From: Macrotis lagotis
Lineage: Eukaryota > Chordata > Mammalia > Peramelemorphia > Peramelidae
Direction: 5' to 3'
Length of the DNA stretch: 64,000 nt
Assembly (NCBI RefSeq): GCF_037893015.1
Contig: NC_133662.1
Coordinates: 202,709,685 to 202,773,684, forward strand
Shown here piece by piece: positions 48,262-61,619 of the stretch. Every line of letters begins with the position of its first letter. The first letter of the stretch is position 1. The translations under genes were made by a program, and so were the position numbers. The notes under the pieces were generated by a model that was not told the origin of the DNA, did no database searches, and saw only the letters and a list, made by a program, of their open reading frames with translations.

Positions 48262-48685
48262 ATTGGGCAGTGGATAGTGCACCCGCCCTGGAGTCACAAG
48301 GACATGAGTTCAAATATAGCCTCAAACTGTTGATGATTACTACTTATGTATCCATGGACAAGTCACTACCAAGAAAAAAAAATCACCTTGGGGAGGCTAG
48401 ATGGCAGTGAGGAGAATGCTAGTCTTGAAATCAGTAGGATCCCAGTTCAAATCTGACCTCAGACACTTACTGTGTGACATTGGCCAAGTCACTTAACCTT
48501 GATTGCCTCACATTCAACACTATCTCTAGTCCATCTGATTCATATCTGGCCACTGGTGGTTCTGGAGGATAAAGTGAGGCTGGTAACTTAACACAGCCCC
48601 CCTCACTCAAATTCAGTTCATGCGATTGTCATGGCATCACTTCTTTGATGTCATGGCCTTCTTTCAGAAAGGACAAAATCATCGT
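48262..48685 (+). mobile_element. Two CORE-SINEs in tandem, second with long 3' tail
   Basis: 48262-48385: gggcagtggatagtgcaccc, gagttcaaatatagcctc and an A-rich tail. 48390-48685: gggaggctagatggcagtga, gttcaaatctgacctcagac, gattgcctcacattcaacac, ctggccactggtggttctgg, gatgtcatggccttctttca, gaaaggacaaa. The second is a subtype whose tail differs from that of the short family. Confidence 0.7.
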
Positions 48686-48859
48686 TGATGCCTTTCGCAA
48701 AAGTATTTCACCCACTGGCACATTGCCTGAAATTCTATGACCACAGAGATCCATTTCTCTTTTTAAAAGATAAATATCAGAAGGTATTGCACACTAAAAC
48801 TGTTTTCAATCAATTCATGTCAGCTGAATGACTATAGGACCACAGCTTACATGTAAGAA

Positions 48860-49010
48860 ATTGCCTACTTGAATTATAATCTATCCAATCCCTTATTTTA
48901 TAGATGATGAAACTGAGGCACAGAGAAGTGAAGTGGCTTGCCCAAAGTTCCACAAGTGTCAGAGCGATGAGTTGAACTGAGGTCTCCTGACTCTGAATCC
49001 ACAGACTTTA
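48860..49010 (-). mobile_element. MIR-type SINE
   Basis: tatagatgatgaaactgagg, cacagagaagtgaagtggct, gagttgaactgaggtctcct. Confidence 0.6.
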
Positions 49011-49244
49011 CACAACACAAACCTTTTTCTTGTACATTGAGGCAACATTTGGTTGGGGAGGGATGGGGGAAGGAAGGAAGAAATAATCAAATAATTTTGA
49101 TACATTAAGCACTCCAGGAGGAGCACAGATGATGAGTTAGACTAGCACAAAATCATTTGGTTCCTCCCTAAGAGGGAGAGTGGGAAAAGACAGTGTCCAG
49201 AAGGGGACCACAAAAAGATGATCTCTCTAGCTTGCAATTTTGGG

Positions 49245-49420
49245 TAGGGTAACAGTATAGTGAGAAGAACACCAATGTAATCAGGATATCTAGGTTCTGC
49301 CTTTAACCAACTAGGTGAGGGATCTGAGGTAAGATATCTCACTGTGAGCATCAGGATCCTGTTTCCAAATTGAGGGAATTAGACTATAATTCTCTTCCAG
49401 CTGATTTCATGACTAAAGCT
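49245..49420 (+). mobile_element. MIR-type fragment, diverged
   Basis: gtagggtaacagtatagtga, ggatatctaggttctgcctt, gaattagactataattctct in MIR order. Confidence 0.4.
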
Positions 49421-49639
49421 TTGAGAAAGAAAAATTCTTAAATCAATTTGAATTGAAAGATAGTTTCTTGATTGGTCAAGATAATTCAATTACACAGGTG
49501 GTATATTTTCACAAGTGCTGTCTATGGAGTACTCAATGTAATACCCGGTCTCCAAGTCTGACATGGATTACTACACAATGTGGCATAATGGAAAGATTGT
49601 AGAATCATATATTCTCAGGTTTAATTATCCCCCATCCTT

Positions 49640-49860
49640 AGTTCTAGGGCTTTTCCTCTATTAATTATTTCATATTTATTTTGTATGAAGTTTGTTTGTA
49701 CATAATTGTCTGCTTGCTCTCTAGATTGTGAGCTCCTTAAGGGCAGGCATTGTCTTTTGCCTTTCTTTATATCTTTAGCACATTGAACAGTGCCCTGGCC
49801 CATGGGAGTGCTTAATAAGCTTATTGAGTAACTGACTGCCTGAATCTCATTTCTACCATA
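49640..49860 (+). mobile_element. L2-clade LINE 3' end, well preserved
   Basis: ctctagattgtgagctcctt, aagggcaggcattgtctttt, atctttagcacattgaacag, gtgcttaataagcttattga. The best-kept L2 terminus in the window. Confidence 0.7.
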
Positions 49861-51312
49861 CATTTACTGGGTGATGCTGGGCAAATTAATCAAGCTTCCT
49901 AACCCTAGGTTTCTGCTTTTGTATTTTTAATGCTCAAAATGAGGAAGTTGAGTTTTCCTAGATATGTAAAATCTCATCCATTACATAATCTATGAACCTA
50001 TAATTCATATGTTAGTGCAATTACCTGGCTCAAAGGACCGTCATAATTCAAAATTAGTATATGGACAGAAATAATACATTGCCTTTTATCATTCAATCCT
50101 AAGGTGAAATAATGAAAAATGAGGGAGGAAAAAAATAACTCCATGGTGCTTGCAAATATCTTAAGGGTTCTAGTCAACTAATGATTGTTAATCATTTTAG
50201 AAATTCTTTTTTTTTCTCCTTCCTTGGTAGTTTAATATTTCATTCTACCTCTACTATTCCATAGTTAGCCTAACCTTAAACATTTAAGCAAAATGAAACA
50301 CACACGCACATACACACTCTCTCCCCCCTAAGAATGAACGTAACAGTTAACTTAAAACAGTTGAAAAATATATGGATGATTTTATGTGTTTACTAAATTA
50401 TCGGCAGCTGATTAGGAAGGAGTTAATACAGCATTCAATATGTTAATCTTATGATTAAGTGTTTTGACAATGAAAGAACCTGGTTCAGTAAGCTTTAAAT
50501 TTACTTATCTTGATTTAAAATTTTAGTAACTTAAATCTTTACTGATTTGGTTACCAAAAACTGTTTTTGGTTCTTGTCCTTCTTAATTCACACTTATCCA
50601 TTAGGGAGATACCTTCTTCTCCTGGCCAACCTGGGTGCACACCTGTCTCTGATTACCCCAAATGACCTAAAACAGAAAATTAAGAGTCCAAGATCCACTG
50701 GGTACCCAGATTGTGCCTCAAACATTGGGGCAATTTGACATATTATGTAATTAGTTTGGTCTAACTGCACTCAACTTGTTAATTAAATATTGATTGATAA
50801 ATTTATAATCATTAGGAGCTGCCATCAAGACTTGGAAAGTATAGATCACTTTTTGCTTATATTTAGCCTTTTTCCATGATAGACTAGAATTCTAGGATGG
50901 GAACAAAATCCACAAAACTTCCACTGTTTTTTTAGCATTCATTCAATAACAGGAAAATTGACTTTACAAAATTTGTGTGGTTGTGTGGTTGAACTATAGA
51001 GGCATAGGAAGGCTCTATAAGACTCTGATTTGAACAACTATGATTTTCATTTTTCTTCTGTAAGATTAGTGGAATAGTTAACTCAACATTAAAGCACATT
51101 TTCAGGGTTTTTGCAAGGATGTTGAAAGGATTATTAAACACTTTCTATTCCATTTTAGGTGAATAAAAGCTTGAGATTGTAGATGTAAAGATATTTTTAA
51201 AGAGTCAAACATTCAAGAAGATGTTCCTAAAACTGAATCAGCTCTCACTTGTAGTATTCCAAAGTCTATTTCAAGACTTAAGGACAGACTAAGAATTACT
51301 TAGGATTTTAGT

Positions 51313-51317
<5 letters not shown>

Positions 51318-51345
<28 letters not shown>

Positions 51346-51347
51346 TG
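51318..51347. repeat. (AAT)n microsatellite
   Basis: About ten ATA units ending in attg. Confidence 0.9.
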
Positions 51348-51777
51348 TTTTCATTTACTTTGAAGCTGATTAGTTTGAGATCTTTGTAAAGGAATTCAGA
51401 TGATACATTTGTGAAGGAACTTGCAGCAAATAATAAAACATCATAAATCAGAAGGCTAAAAAAAAGTGTAAGGTATTGTGCTATGCCTCACACACAAAGA
51501 AAACAACATATATTTGACTGAAAAAATGAATCTAAATAATAATAAACTTTGTATTTCTTTAAAAAAATTTAAAAAATTAAGCAGCCACACTTCTAATCAA
51601 TAATGTTGAAGCTTTTTATTTGTAAGGATTTAATGAATCTAGTTCAATATTCTCTTTTAAAATAAAAAAGCCAGCCTACATTTCTCCATATTTGTGCGTG
51701 TGTGTATGAGTATAAACCTGTAAAGGGGTCACAGAAAAACATGCATGAATAAAGTTACAGTACAGAATTACCAGCTA

Positions 51778-52330
<553 letters not shown>

Positions 52331-52799
52331 CACACTGGGAGTGATAATCAGCTGCTCTTTACCCTTAAAAAATAAATCTATCTTTGTGGAAGGCCGCCAA
52401 AGTGCACATTTCATGCAGCAAACTTAATATCTACATTTTATCTTTGGGGACATAACAAACAGCTTTTAGACAGAGCATGAAAACAAAAGCTGAAAATGTC
52501 TGGGGTAGCTGAATGTAGATAATATCTATGTATATAGATAGATGGTTTTTATGAGAATCTAAACTTCCTGCAACCTTGTCTCTTTTCTTTAATAGGCAAA
52601 GATGAAAAGAGTAAAAGTCAATGAGGACTGCTTAATTGTTCTGCTTATGTAAATTGTTTCTTTCTATCATATAAACTGTGTTGAGGAGCTCTAGAGAATA
52701 GTGACCCCTGTTTAAATGTGTATTCTATTTGAAAAAATGCCTAAAATTGTTTAATTTGTATAGAGTTGAGGAATTTAACATTTGGAGTCAATAACAATC
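52331..52799. other. Upstream flank, no recognised repeat
   Basis: The first 200 bases still look unique (ggaaggccgccaaagtgcac) and may include proximal regulatory DNA. The rest is AT-rich and unassigned. Confidence 0.4.
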
Positions 52800-53590
52800 A
52801 ATTAAGGCCCAAACCCCAAATACAAAGACAGAAATAAATTTCTTTCCCCTCAAGGACCTTATAGTCTATGGGGGGGGGGGGAATGATAGATATGCATATG
52901 AGTATGCACAAAGTATATATAAAGTAAATATGTGAAAATTTTTGAGGGGGAAGGTGTTATTAGCAACTGAATGAGGAAGAAAAAAGAGTTTATATAGGAG
53001 ATGGAGTGTGGGCTACCCTTTGGAGAAAAATGGGAATTTAAGAGTCAGAGATGAATAATGAGTTCCTATAAGATGAGACTTGTTAAGTGCTAAACATGAT
53101 GCTGGGTGCATTTTGTTGCTATCGTTCAGTTATTTCAGTCTTGTTTGACTCTTCATGACCTCATTTTACTGGCAAATATGCTAGAGTGGTTTGCTATTTC
53201 TTTCTCTAGCTCATTTTGCAAATAAAGAAACTGAGACCAACAGGGTTAAGTGATTAGTTCAGGGTCAAACAGCTAGTAAGTGTCTGGGTCTGGATTTGAA
53301 CTCATGTTTTCCTGACTACAGGTGCAGTGCTCTATCCAAATAACAGTCCCTTTGGTATATAGTAGAGCATATAAAGCTTTTGCAAATGCCTAAAAATGGA
53401 AAGAAATGAAGTATTACGTATAAGGAAAAATAAGAAAGGCAGTTTGGCTACAGTAAAATATTCATGAAGGGAATTAAGATTAGAAAAGTAGATTGAGGGT
53501 CAGTTTGTAAAAGACTTAAAATGTCAAACAGGAGAGTTTATATTTGATTCTAGAGCTGATAGGAAGGTACTGAAGTTTATGGAGAAGCAG
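52800..53590 (-). mobile_element. L2-clade LINE 3' region split by a SINE
   Basis: 52800-53111 matches the antisense L2 terminus (aaatacaaagacagaaataa, ctcaaggaccttatagtcta, then a G12 run). 53345-53590 continues with gaagggaattaagattagaa, gtcagtttgtaaaagactta, tatttgattctagagctgat. Landmarks agree with 6000-6520. Confidence 0.5.
53112..53344 (-). mobile_element. Longer CORE-SINE subtype inserted in L2
   Basis: ttgttgctatcgttcagtta, ggcaaatatgctagagtggt, aaagaaactgagaccaacag, ggtttgaactcatg-type region and gtgcagtgctctatcc. Confidence 0.75.
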
Positions 53591-53910
53591 AATAATTCAG
53601 TGGATAGATCTCTGGGTTTAGAGTCCAGAGACAATGGGTTCTTGGCTCAGACATTTGCTTTGTGATTTGGGGCAAGTCACTTAACATCTTAAAGCCTGTT
53701 TGTTCATTGATAAAAATAAAGACATTAGACTGAGGATTTTAAACATCTCTCCCAAATTCCTATAATCTATTTCATAGTATTCTGTTCATAGAAGCATAGA
53801 TTTACAACTGGAAGGAAACTTAGAGATCATGTAGTCCATTCCCTCTCATTTTATAGATAATGACACTGAGGCCCAGAGAAGTTAAGTGATTTATGCAAGC
53901 ACACACAGGT
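53590..53910. mobile_element. Two MIR-type fragments in opposite orientation
   Basis: 53590-53780 plus strand: gtggatagatctctgggttt, ggggcaagtcacttaacatc. 53790-53910 minus strand: gaaggaaacttagagatcat, tatagataatgacactgagg, cccagagaagttaagtgatt. Confidence 0.55.
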
Positions 53911-53914
53911 AATT

Positions 53915-54145
53915 GGGCAGCTAAGCAGCATATGAATAGAGCCTGGAGTCAGGAAGATTCATCTTCTTGAGTTCATATTTGTCCCCGGACACTTACTACC
54001 TGGGTGACTCTAGAGAAGTCACTTAATTCTACTTGCTTCAGTTTCCTCATCTGAAAAATGCTCTGGAAAAGGAAATTTCGTATCACTCCAGTACTTCTGT
54101 GAGGAAAACTCCAAATGGAGTCATAGGTAGTTGGATGCTATAGAA
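53915..54145 (+). mobile_element. Longer CORE-SINE subtype
   Basis: gggcagctaagcagcatatg, cctggagtcaggaagattca, gcttcagtttcctcatctga, ctggaaaaggaaatttcgta, aaactccaaatggagtcat. Confidence 0.75.
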
Positions 54146-54296
54146 AATGACGAGATAATATATAGCAGAACCAGGATCCAAACTCGAATTTCTAACTTGA
54201 GAAATCTAATAGTCTTTCTACCATGCCATCTTTTCCTTTAATGTAACAGAATAATTAATATATTAGGAACATTGTTGTCAAAAAAAAGTTCTTGAA

Positions 54297-54485
54297 AATA
54301 TCTCCCTTTAGGGGCGGCTAGGTGGTGCAGTGGATAAAGCACCAGCCCTGGAGTCAGGAGTACCTGGGTTCAAATCCAGTCTCAGACACTTAATAATTAC
54401 CTAGCTGTGTGGCCTTGGGCAAGCCACTTAACCCCATTTGCCTTGCAAAAGCTAAAAAAAAAAGAAAAGAAAACATCTCCCTTTG
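54297..54485 (+). mobile_element. tRNA-derived CORE-SINE with target-site duplication
   Basis: Element about 54311-54471: gggcggctaggtggtgcagt, gataaagcaccagccctgga, ccatttgccttgcaaaagct and an A-rich tail. Flanks aatatctcccttta and aacatctccctttg match at most positions. One of the least diverged copies. Confidence 0.9.
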
Positions 54486-56040
54486 CCCAAAGCTTGCACC
54501 CAAAATAAAAGCAATTTTATGCCATTTCCCTCTGCATGATATGTATACGTTCAAAAAGAATTCAGAATACAAGGCATGTATTAATGATATTCATATGGAA
54601 AGGAACTTGGTTACAAGAAGACAAAATATTGTTTTAGTCCCAAAGGAATGTGCAGGAGTTGTTTGTTTCAGGATTTTGCTGCCAAAGACATAGATTTTTC
54701 TTAAGTGGCTCTGGCAGGAGATATGGACAGAAATCTTTGATGAAATTGAAAGAGATACATATTTATAGACATGTAGGTGCCCCTGACTTCTGTAAACAGA
54801 ATTAAGCTTGGGTGACTACTGAAATACTTTCAAATCCTCTCCACTTCTGCTCAAAATCTAGGATACATCAAACAAAAGTCTCCAAAACTGCATTAAACTG
54901 AATTCAATTGTTCCATTTTTTTTGTTAAGCAAAGCTGAAAAGAAAAACAATTATTGATCTTCCCCACCCACACCCTAAATTCAAGAAACAGAGACCTCAG
55001 TAAAGATGATGGTATACTCTGGCTAAGACCCCTAGACCTTGAATCAAGTAACAGTGCTATTTTAGAGCTAAAAACTGTGTCATTTATATCCCATTGAGTT
55101 GACAGTTAAGTCAAAAGTGTGTTTCAGAGCCTGAGTGATTAAAGATTACACATGGAACTCTACCTGACTATAAAGGAAAAAAAATCTTTTTTGAAAACTT
55201 AATTTCTAAAATTGCAAATGAATACACAAAGTAATTACTGGATAATTTAATATGCAACAAGGCAGATGGCAATTACACTTATTAATGAACTATCAGTCCG
55301 AAAAAGAATAGCTTCTTCAGAAGAATATAGGATTGAATATCAGGGGAAAATAGCAGTATCATTAGCAGTGATAATAACAAGAAAAACAGCCATAACAAGC
55401 AAGAGCCTAGTGGAATGTCATCAAGTTTCATTGAGTTGTAAATGGCATCAAAACGAAGTGAGAAGTCAGTGACCTTAATCTTGATTGACACTATTTATGA
55501 ACAACACAATATCTAGGGAAAAGACTTAGATGTACAAATGATCATCTACACAATTCAAACTTGAGTTAATATCTAATCCTCTGTTTTACTAAGAAGAAGA
55601 ATTAGAAATTCTCTTCAATATAGATTGTGTAGATAAGAAACAAAGTTAATTCAAGACTTTATAATTACCACAGGTTTTTTTTTGGAACCTGAATCAATAT
55701 TTCCTCTTTATTTAGCTACTTCTATATCCATATGTGAAATTTATTTTCCATAAAACCCAAGATCTAGAGAATATAGTAGACAATTATCTACTACATCTAA
55801 TAACTTGGCAGGTCTTTCTTTAAGCTTAAATTATACTAGACATTTATTTTCTTTTTTTAGAGTCTCCACCCAGATCAATACACATATAACCTACTACACA
55901 CAACAGTGCATTATTGCTCTTAGACTGCTAAAATATATTAATTAATATTTTCTCATATTTTTTGTGTCCTTTTATTATGCCCATAGTTTTTTTTTGTTTT
56001 TTTATAAAGTAACTCTCCAGTAAAAAAATTAATTGGGAAG
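54486..56040. other. No recognised feature
   Basis: About 1.5 kb of unique-looking AT-rich DNA. Short frames at 54409-54693 and 55266-55491 have no recognisable content. Confidence 0.5.
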
Positions 56041-56046
56041 GATTAA

Positions 56047-56083
56047 TATATATATATTATATATATTATATATATATTTTCAT
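56047..56083. repeat. AT-rich palindromic run
   Basis: Three tatatatatatt-type blocks in a row. Confidence 0.85.
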
Positions 56084-56166
56084 ATGGTGTCACAGAAAAT
56101 TTCCTTTCTCCTTAATTTTTCACATACAGAATAGCACAATTTCATGCTACAATAAATATTTTTAAA

Positions 56167-56167
<1 letters not shown>

Positions 56168-56208
<41 letters not shown>
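56168..56208. repeat. (GT)n microsatellite
   Basis: About twenty uninterrupted GT units. Confidence 0.95.
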
Positions 56209-56211
<3 letters not shown>

Positions 56212-58044
56212 GAAGGAAGAGTATTTGAAGAAAAATAATTCTTGAACCCCTAAACCTAGGAATCTAATGCTTGGAAGACTCACTTAAGATTTTGTTGAAA
56301 GATTACATATCTAATATGTTATGGAGGAGATTCTTGGACTACATTATCTCTGACTGCTTACTACTCCAATATTCTGTATATTTGTATGGCATAAAACCAC
56401 TCATTTCATTATGGAACATAAGATAGCAGAGTGAAATCATTTTCATAGGCATTCCTTGGGAGTGGGGCAAGTGTACCCTGATTTTCTGGCATAGCAGGAC
56501 CATGATCAATGCATGCCTATAAGGACTACATTCAAATTCTTAGGTAATTTTTATTATCCTCTAATTACAATGCTTATATATTCAACACTTAAGAGTATTA
56601 TTAGGTAAAATATGATTCGGAAAACTAGTAAAAGGGAAACCATACCAAAAAATGGAGTTAGTTTTTATAAGGTAAGCTTATGGTGTAGAATTGAACTGAC
56701 AACAAACCATTTACTGACAGAGAAGTGATTGACTCAGGGTATGGAATAAGGCATATGTTTTTGGATATAGCCAATATGAAAATTAATTTTGTTTGCATAT
56801 TTTTATGAGGTTTAAAATTTTTTTTCAGATAGATAAGAGAGATTTATAGGAGAAAAAGCCAATGTTTGCCAATCAAAAAACTTTTGCCTAAGAGACCTTT
56901 CACAACTTTAACTGTATATATCTTTAATAAAACATGGAAAAATCAAAACAGGGGCATGAGGAAAGAGCTTTAAAATGGCAGAATGTATGACTCAAAAATA
57001 CAGAGGTCATAGGATTGTAGAGAGGACAAAAATTTACATCCATATATATCACAAAAATTTTGGAGAAACATTATGCAAAAAGATGAAATTTATAATTTTA
57101 ATAAACAGATGTCAGGTATCAAATGTTATTAGTATTAAAATTATTTCTAAATAAGCTATCTCTATATAGTCAGACAATGATCTTGTGAGAGTAAAGATAA
57201 AATTTAACATTGAGGTAGAAAAATAAAAATGAGAAGATATAATCTATACTGGACAACTTTAGACTTCTTTAAAAATTTATCAACTTCGAAGAATGAGAAA
57301 CAGATAAAGGAATAGACATTGACATATACTATTGCTATTTTCTAAGTCAGTTTATCTAATCTGAGGTAATTCCCTCAATGAGAATGCAAAAAAGTCTAAA
57401 AAACATTTTAGATAGAAAGATAATAAAACCAAAGCAAAACTTCATCACTGACAAATAAAACTAATGCCACTTTGGCAGTGAGAAACATAAGTTAAGAAAA
57501 TAAACTCAGTTATAAAATCTTATTAAACAGGAGGGTAGATATGATCTCATACAACCATGAGAAGTAGAAAAGAAAAAAATTATGGAAAATTGCTAGAACT
57601 AGTTATATCCATATGGATGGCACCATTTGTGAAAACATAAGGGAATAGGCATTTAGAAAACAGGGATATAGAAAATTATATTCTGTAACAGATCAAATCT
57701 TTATTGTAATTATTTGAATGAATGGTCCAGAGAAATTGGCATGATACTATACTTATTGCTTACACTGCAAAAAAGAAACTATTAGTTTCCATAGAATCAG
57801 CTTTAAGCCTAAAAGCACAGCTTTCAAAAGAATCCTGCATATAGAAGGATTCTTTCATGAATTCAACAGAAATGACTTTGTTCAATGATCCTGTGATTAT
57901 TAGCATCATGCTGTTAAAAGACAGAGTGATTTATGTTCAATCAAAGTGTTTGCTAATAACCTTATCTATAAGATACTCCTGTTTGAAAATAGCACTATGA
58001 TGATTGCATCAATCCCTAAAACATTTTAGTCTTATAAGATCCAT
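56209..58044. other. No recognised feature
   Basis: About 1.8 kb of AT-rich sequence with no SINE, LINE or tandem-repeat signature that I could recognise and no meaningful frame. It is the longest repeat-poor stretch in the right third of the window. Confidence 0.5.
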
Positions 58045-58300
58045 AATCATCAATGAGAGAGCTAAATCTCAAATGCCTTAAGACTTGAAAGAACCTACAT
58101 TATCTCATTTAATATTTAACAACCACCCTGTGAGATAGGAATTATTATTATCCCCATTTTACAAATGAGAAAAATGAAACAGAAAGGTTTAGTAACTTAG
58201 AGGAATACAGAGTGAGTATCTAAAGCAGGTTTCATACCCAACTCAGGTACTCCTGATTACAGGTCTGACATTCTATCCACTATGCCATCTAATCACCTGA
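58045..58300 (-). mobile_element. MIR-type SINE
   Basis: ttgaaagaacctacattatc, caaccaccctgtgagatagg, ccccattttacaaatgagaa, ggtactcctgattacaggtc, attctatccactatgccatc. Well ordered, moderately diverged. Confidence 0.7.
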
Positions 58301-58629
58301 GTTGAACACAAGAAAAAATAGCACATAATATAATATATAAAAATATAATATATAAACATAAATTTTAAATCATTAAATAAATAGCAAATGGATGAAATAA
58401 AGAGATAATGTGTAAGAAAATAAATTTTGTCTATGTGAAGGGATCAGTGTTTGCATGTAAGCCTATTTTGGGGAGAGGAGAGGAGAAAAAGAAAGACAAA
58501 AAGAGATTTAAGCCCCTTGATGTATGACCTTAGCTCCCATTTTTATTTTGCTTTGTTTTTACTCCTCTAAGTATCTGAAGATCACTAGGACTCTAACAGA
58601 TAAGTCTATCTGTGGAAAGTTAACCATTT

Positions 58630-58760
58630 AGTTCAATTTGCCAAATATTTATTAAACACCTTTTGTATAGAGAACACTCCTAGACTGCAAAAGATACAAA
58701 GTTTAGAAAACATATCTGCCCCCAAAGTGTTTAGAATCTAATAAGGATGAGACAAGTATG
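58630..58760 (-). mobile_element. L2-clade LINE 3' end
   Basis: gccaaatatttattaaacac, cttttgtatagagaacactc, gatacaaagtttagaaaaca, gtgtttagaatctaataagg. Confidence 0.55.
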
Positions 58761-58959
58761 AAATTATCTAATATTTATAATTATTTTTGCTATACTTAAA
58801 GCATCTATTATTCCATGACAACTATGTATGTACAAAGAACTCATATCCTTTTAGAAATTGAAAACAGATCTCAAATATGAACTCTTCTGTTTGCGAATTC
58901 AATTTTGTATACACATTTTTACCTTTCTAGACTTATTTAACATTTCTTCCTTTCATGAA
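58761..58959. other. No recognised feature
   Basis: Short unique AT-rich stretch between two L2 fragments of opposite orientation. Confidence 0.4.
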
Positions 58960-59260
58960 TATTACAGTCAATTTTTTTTATTTGCTATCCTTCAAACAGG
59001 ATTTTTTATCTCCCTTCTGTTGAGCCTTCTGCTTGAAATTACCTCCCTCCCTAATTCTATCTCTAAGAATTACTAGTCTCCTCAAAGTTCACCCTAAATG
59101 CCACCTCTTATGTGAAGTCTTTCCTGATATCCCGAATACACACACATTTAATGGGTACTTGCTCTTTTCCCTCCTACAGAATGTATATTATTTGAAGGCA
59201 GTGACTATATCATTATTCTTTTCAAAGCTCGAGTGCTTAATAAGTGAATATTGTTTGACT
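58960..59260 (+). mobile_element. L2-clade LINE 3' end
   Basis: cctcaaagttcaccctaaat, gccacctcttatgtgaagtc, tttcctgatatcc, atttgaaggcagtgactata, gagtgcttaataagtgaata. Confidence 0.6.
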
Positions 59261-60065
59261 GATAAAGGGAAGGCAGGTGAAAGCACCTGGATAGATGAGG
59301 ATGACTAATATCTTAACTATTTCTATCTATGTTGGTAATCAGGAAGATGCTGCTTTCTGATCCTTGAATTTAACCCTTTCTTTGTCCTGCATCAGACCTT
59401 TAGTTTTACAGGGGAAAGAAGAAAAAAATGACCCTGATATAAAGAAAATAAAATTATAAATGAAAAAAATTAGGAAAGCACTTTAAAGGAGAGTTTTGTA
59501 CTCTTATCTCTGCCTTTTGCTGAGAAATTGATTGATGCTCTTAAAACCCCAGAGGATTCTTTGAGAGCAGCTGTTGTTCCATTTCAAAGTAGTAAGGAAA
59601 AGTAGCAGGGGGAGGGAATTATGTAGGGAAATAATTATTTTCTTGGTTTTTCAACTCAAATTGCAGGGTGAGAAATGAAGAAGCAAACACAGTTCTGACT
59701 TTTGTTTGGATGAAAAAGAAGCAGAAGAAGGGGGTGGAATTACAGTGGACTGGGAATATGCGAATGGTTTCTGATCCCTACTTTGCCACAATCTGAGTTA
59801 TATGATGATATGCATCCAGTCTGAGCTTCAATTTCATCCTGTGTAAAATATAGAGGGTTGGCCATCTGTAAAGTCTGTTTCAACTCTAAAATTATCTTTA
59901 TTTGTTTTCTATATTCATAGAAGGGACAAGATAGGGTCAGATTTAATTAGAAATGTGAGGAAGAATTCAATGAGAGATTCTACCAGGTAATATAATCTAT
60001 GGCAATAAAATCTCTGATCCCTGAGGTGATTGTTTTTGTTTATATGTTTTTACCATAAAAGCAAG
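59261..60065. other. Mostly unassigned, one MIR-type fragment
   Basis: 59740-59910 on the plus strand resembles MIR (ggttctgatccctactttgc-like region, gtctgagcttcaatttcatc, ctgtgtaaaatatagagggt). The rest is not classified. Confidence 0.45.
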
Positions 60066-60335
60066 CTACCATTGTTGTTTAGTTGATTTTCAGTTGTTTC
60101 TGATTCTTCGTGATCTCATTTGGGGTTTTCTTGGCAAAGTTATTGGAGTGGTTTGACATTTCCTCTTCCAGTTCTTTTTACAGATGAGGAAAATGACACC
60201 AAAAGAATTAAGTGACTTGTCCAAGGGCACATAGCTTGTTAGTGTTTGAGGCCAGATTTGAACACAGGAAGATTAATCTTCCTACCTTTTGGTTCATAAC
60301 TTTTCCCACTCTTCCACACAGCTGCCCCTGTGCTC
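60066..60335 (-). mobile_element. Longer CORE-SINE subtype, antisense
   Basis: ccattgttgtttagttgatt, ggggttttcttggcaaagtt, attggagtggtttgacattt, cagatgaggaaaatgacacc, agtgacttgtccaagggcac, ccacacagctgcccct. Confidence 0.8.
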
Positions 60336-61619
60336 ACCACCACTCCCAGATGGATCACTTGGTTTCTCTAACTACATCCATCAAATTTTATTTCAAATGT
60401 GACCTCTTATTTTGATAACATTTTAATTCCTAATAGAATATAAATTCTAGAGGGTAAATCATCACAAATTATTCATTCTTTTATACTCCCCAGAAGTAAG
60501 TTCACAATAGATAATTTATATGTATTTTTAATTGAAACAGAGTTGTGTTTTATGACAGAATATTATGGTCTTCAGCAAGGAACGAGTAATGGACAACATT
60601 GGTGCATCTCACACTTTTTAAATCTCATTTCTTCTTTTCCATTGTTTTTATAAAGATTACTTATATTGCCTTCAATAATCTCTCACCATCTATCTATCTG
60701 TCTGTCTGTATCTATCAATAGATATATAGCACCTGAAAGCTAATGCAACTTTTTACATGTAAGGCTCACACATCAATGCAATGGGGACATACCATTATTG
60801 TCACTAATTTTCAGATGTGGAAAATAAAGCTGAAAGATTAAATGATTTTCCCAGTCTGTGTTACAAGTAGATGAGGCAGGATATGAACTCAGGTATTCTA
60901 GTTCAATGGTATATTCACTATCACTCAAATGATTTAATCTGCAAGAATGTCACTGTGAAATATAATTCATGTGTCTCTGAAGATAAAGTGAGTATGAAAT
61001 CTTTCATAATTTCCTTTGTGTTTAAAAGGGGTCCAGATTTGCCACTTAGGATACCAGTCTGAAGTCTGATTCAGTCCCTTTGCCTCGTGTTACTGCAAAT
61101 TGCACTCTGTAGACTCTCTTGGCACTGCCAAGACATTATTATGCCCAGCACTTCCCATACTCAAATTAGGTTCCTATCATTACCATAACTGATTTTAATA
61201 TAGAGTAGGTGAGAAGAAGAGTTAGAGATGATCACCTTAGGTGATATATGAAGGGGAGAAGAAAGAGAAAGAGACAGAGGAGAGAAGAAAAGATTTGCTT
61301 TCATTCTCTGATCTCCAGCTGTTGGTGTCCAATGTCAGGAAATCTTCGGGTTGGTAACGTATCTCACTTTGGGCTCCTGTGGAGAGTTTCTTCCATAGTT
61401 ATGAGCTTCCCTGTAGCTTTGCTGGGGTCCAATTATGTCTATGATATTGATGTTAAGGATTTTTTTTTTTATATTTAGTCAAAAAGTATTTAGATTTTCC
61501 CCGGGAGGTATGTGTCTTGTGGTTAGCTCTTAGGATGTAAGGTTAAGATTAAAATTAATCATTGCCAACTTGTGTCCAATTATTTAGTGTTTAGTTTCTT
61601 ATTGGCTATGAGATCAATT
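60336..61619. other. Mostly unassigned, one MIR-type fragment
   Basis: A short TATC/TGTC tetranucleotide run near 60686-60720 and an antisense MIR-like piece at 60760-60920 (aggctcacacatcaatgcaa, gaggcaggatatgaactcag). The remainder shows nothing recognisable. Confidence 0.45.
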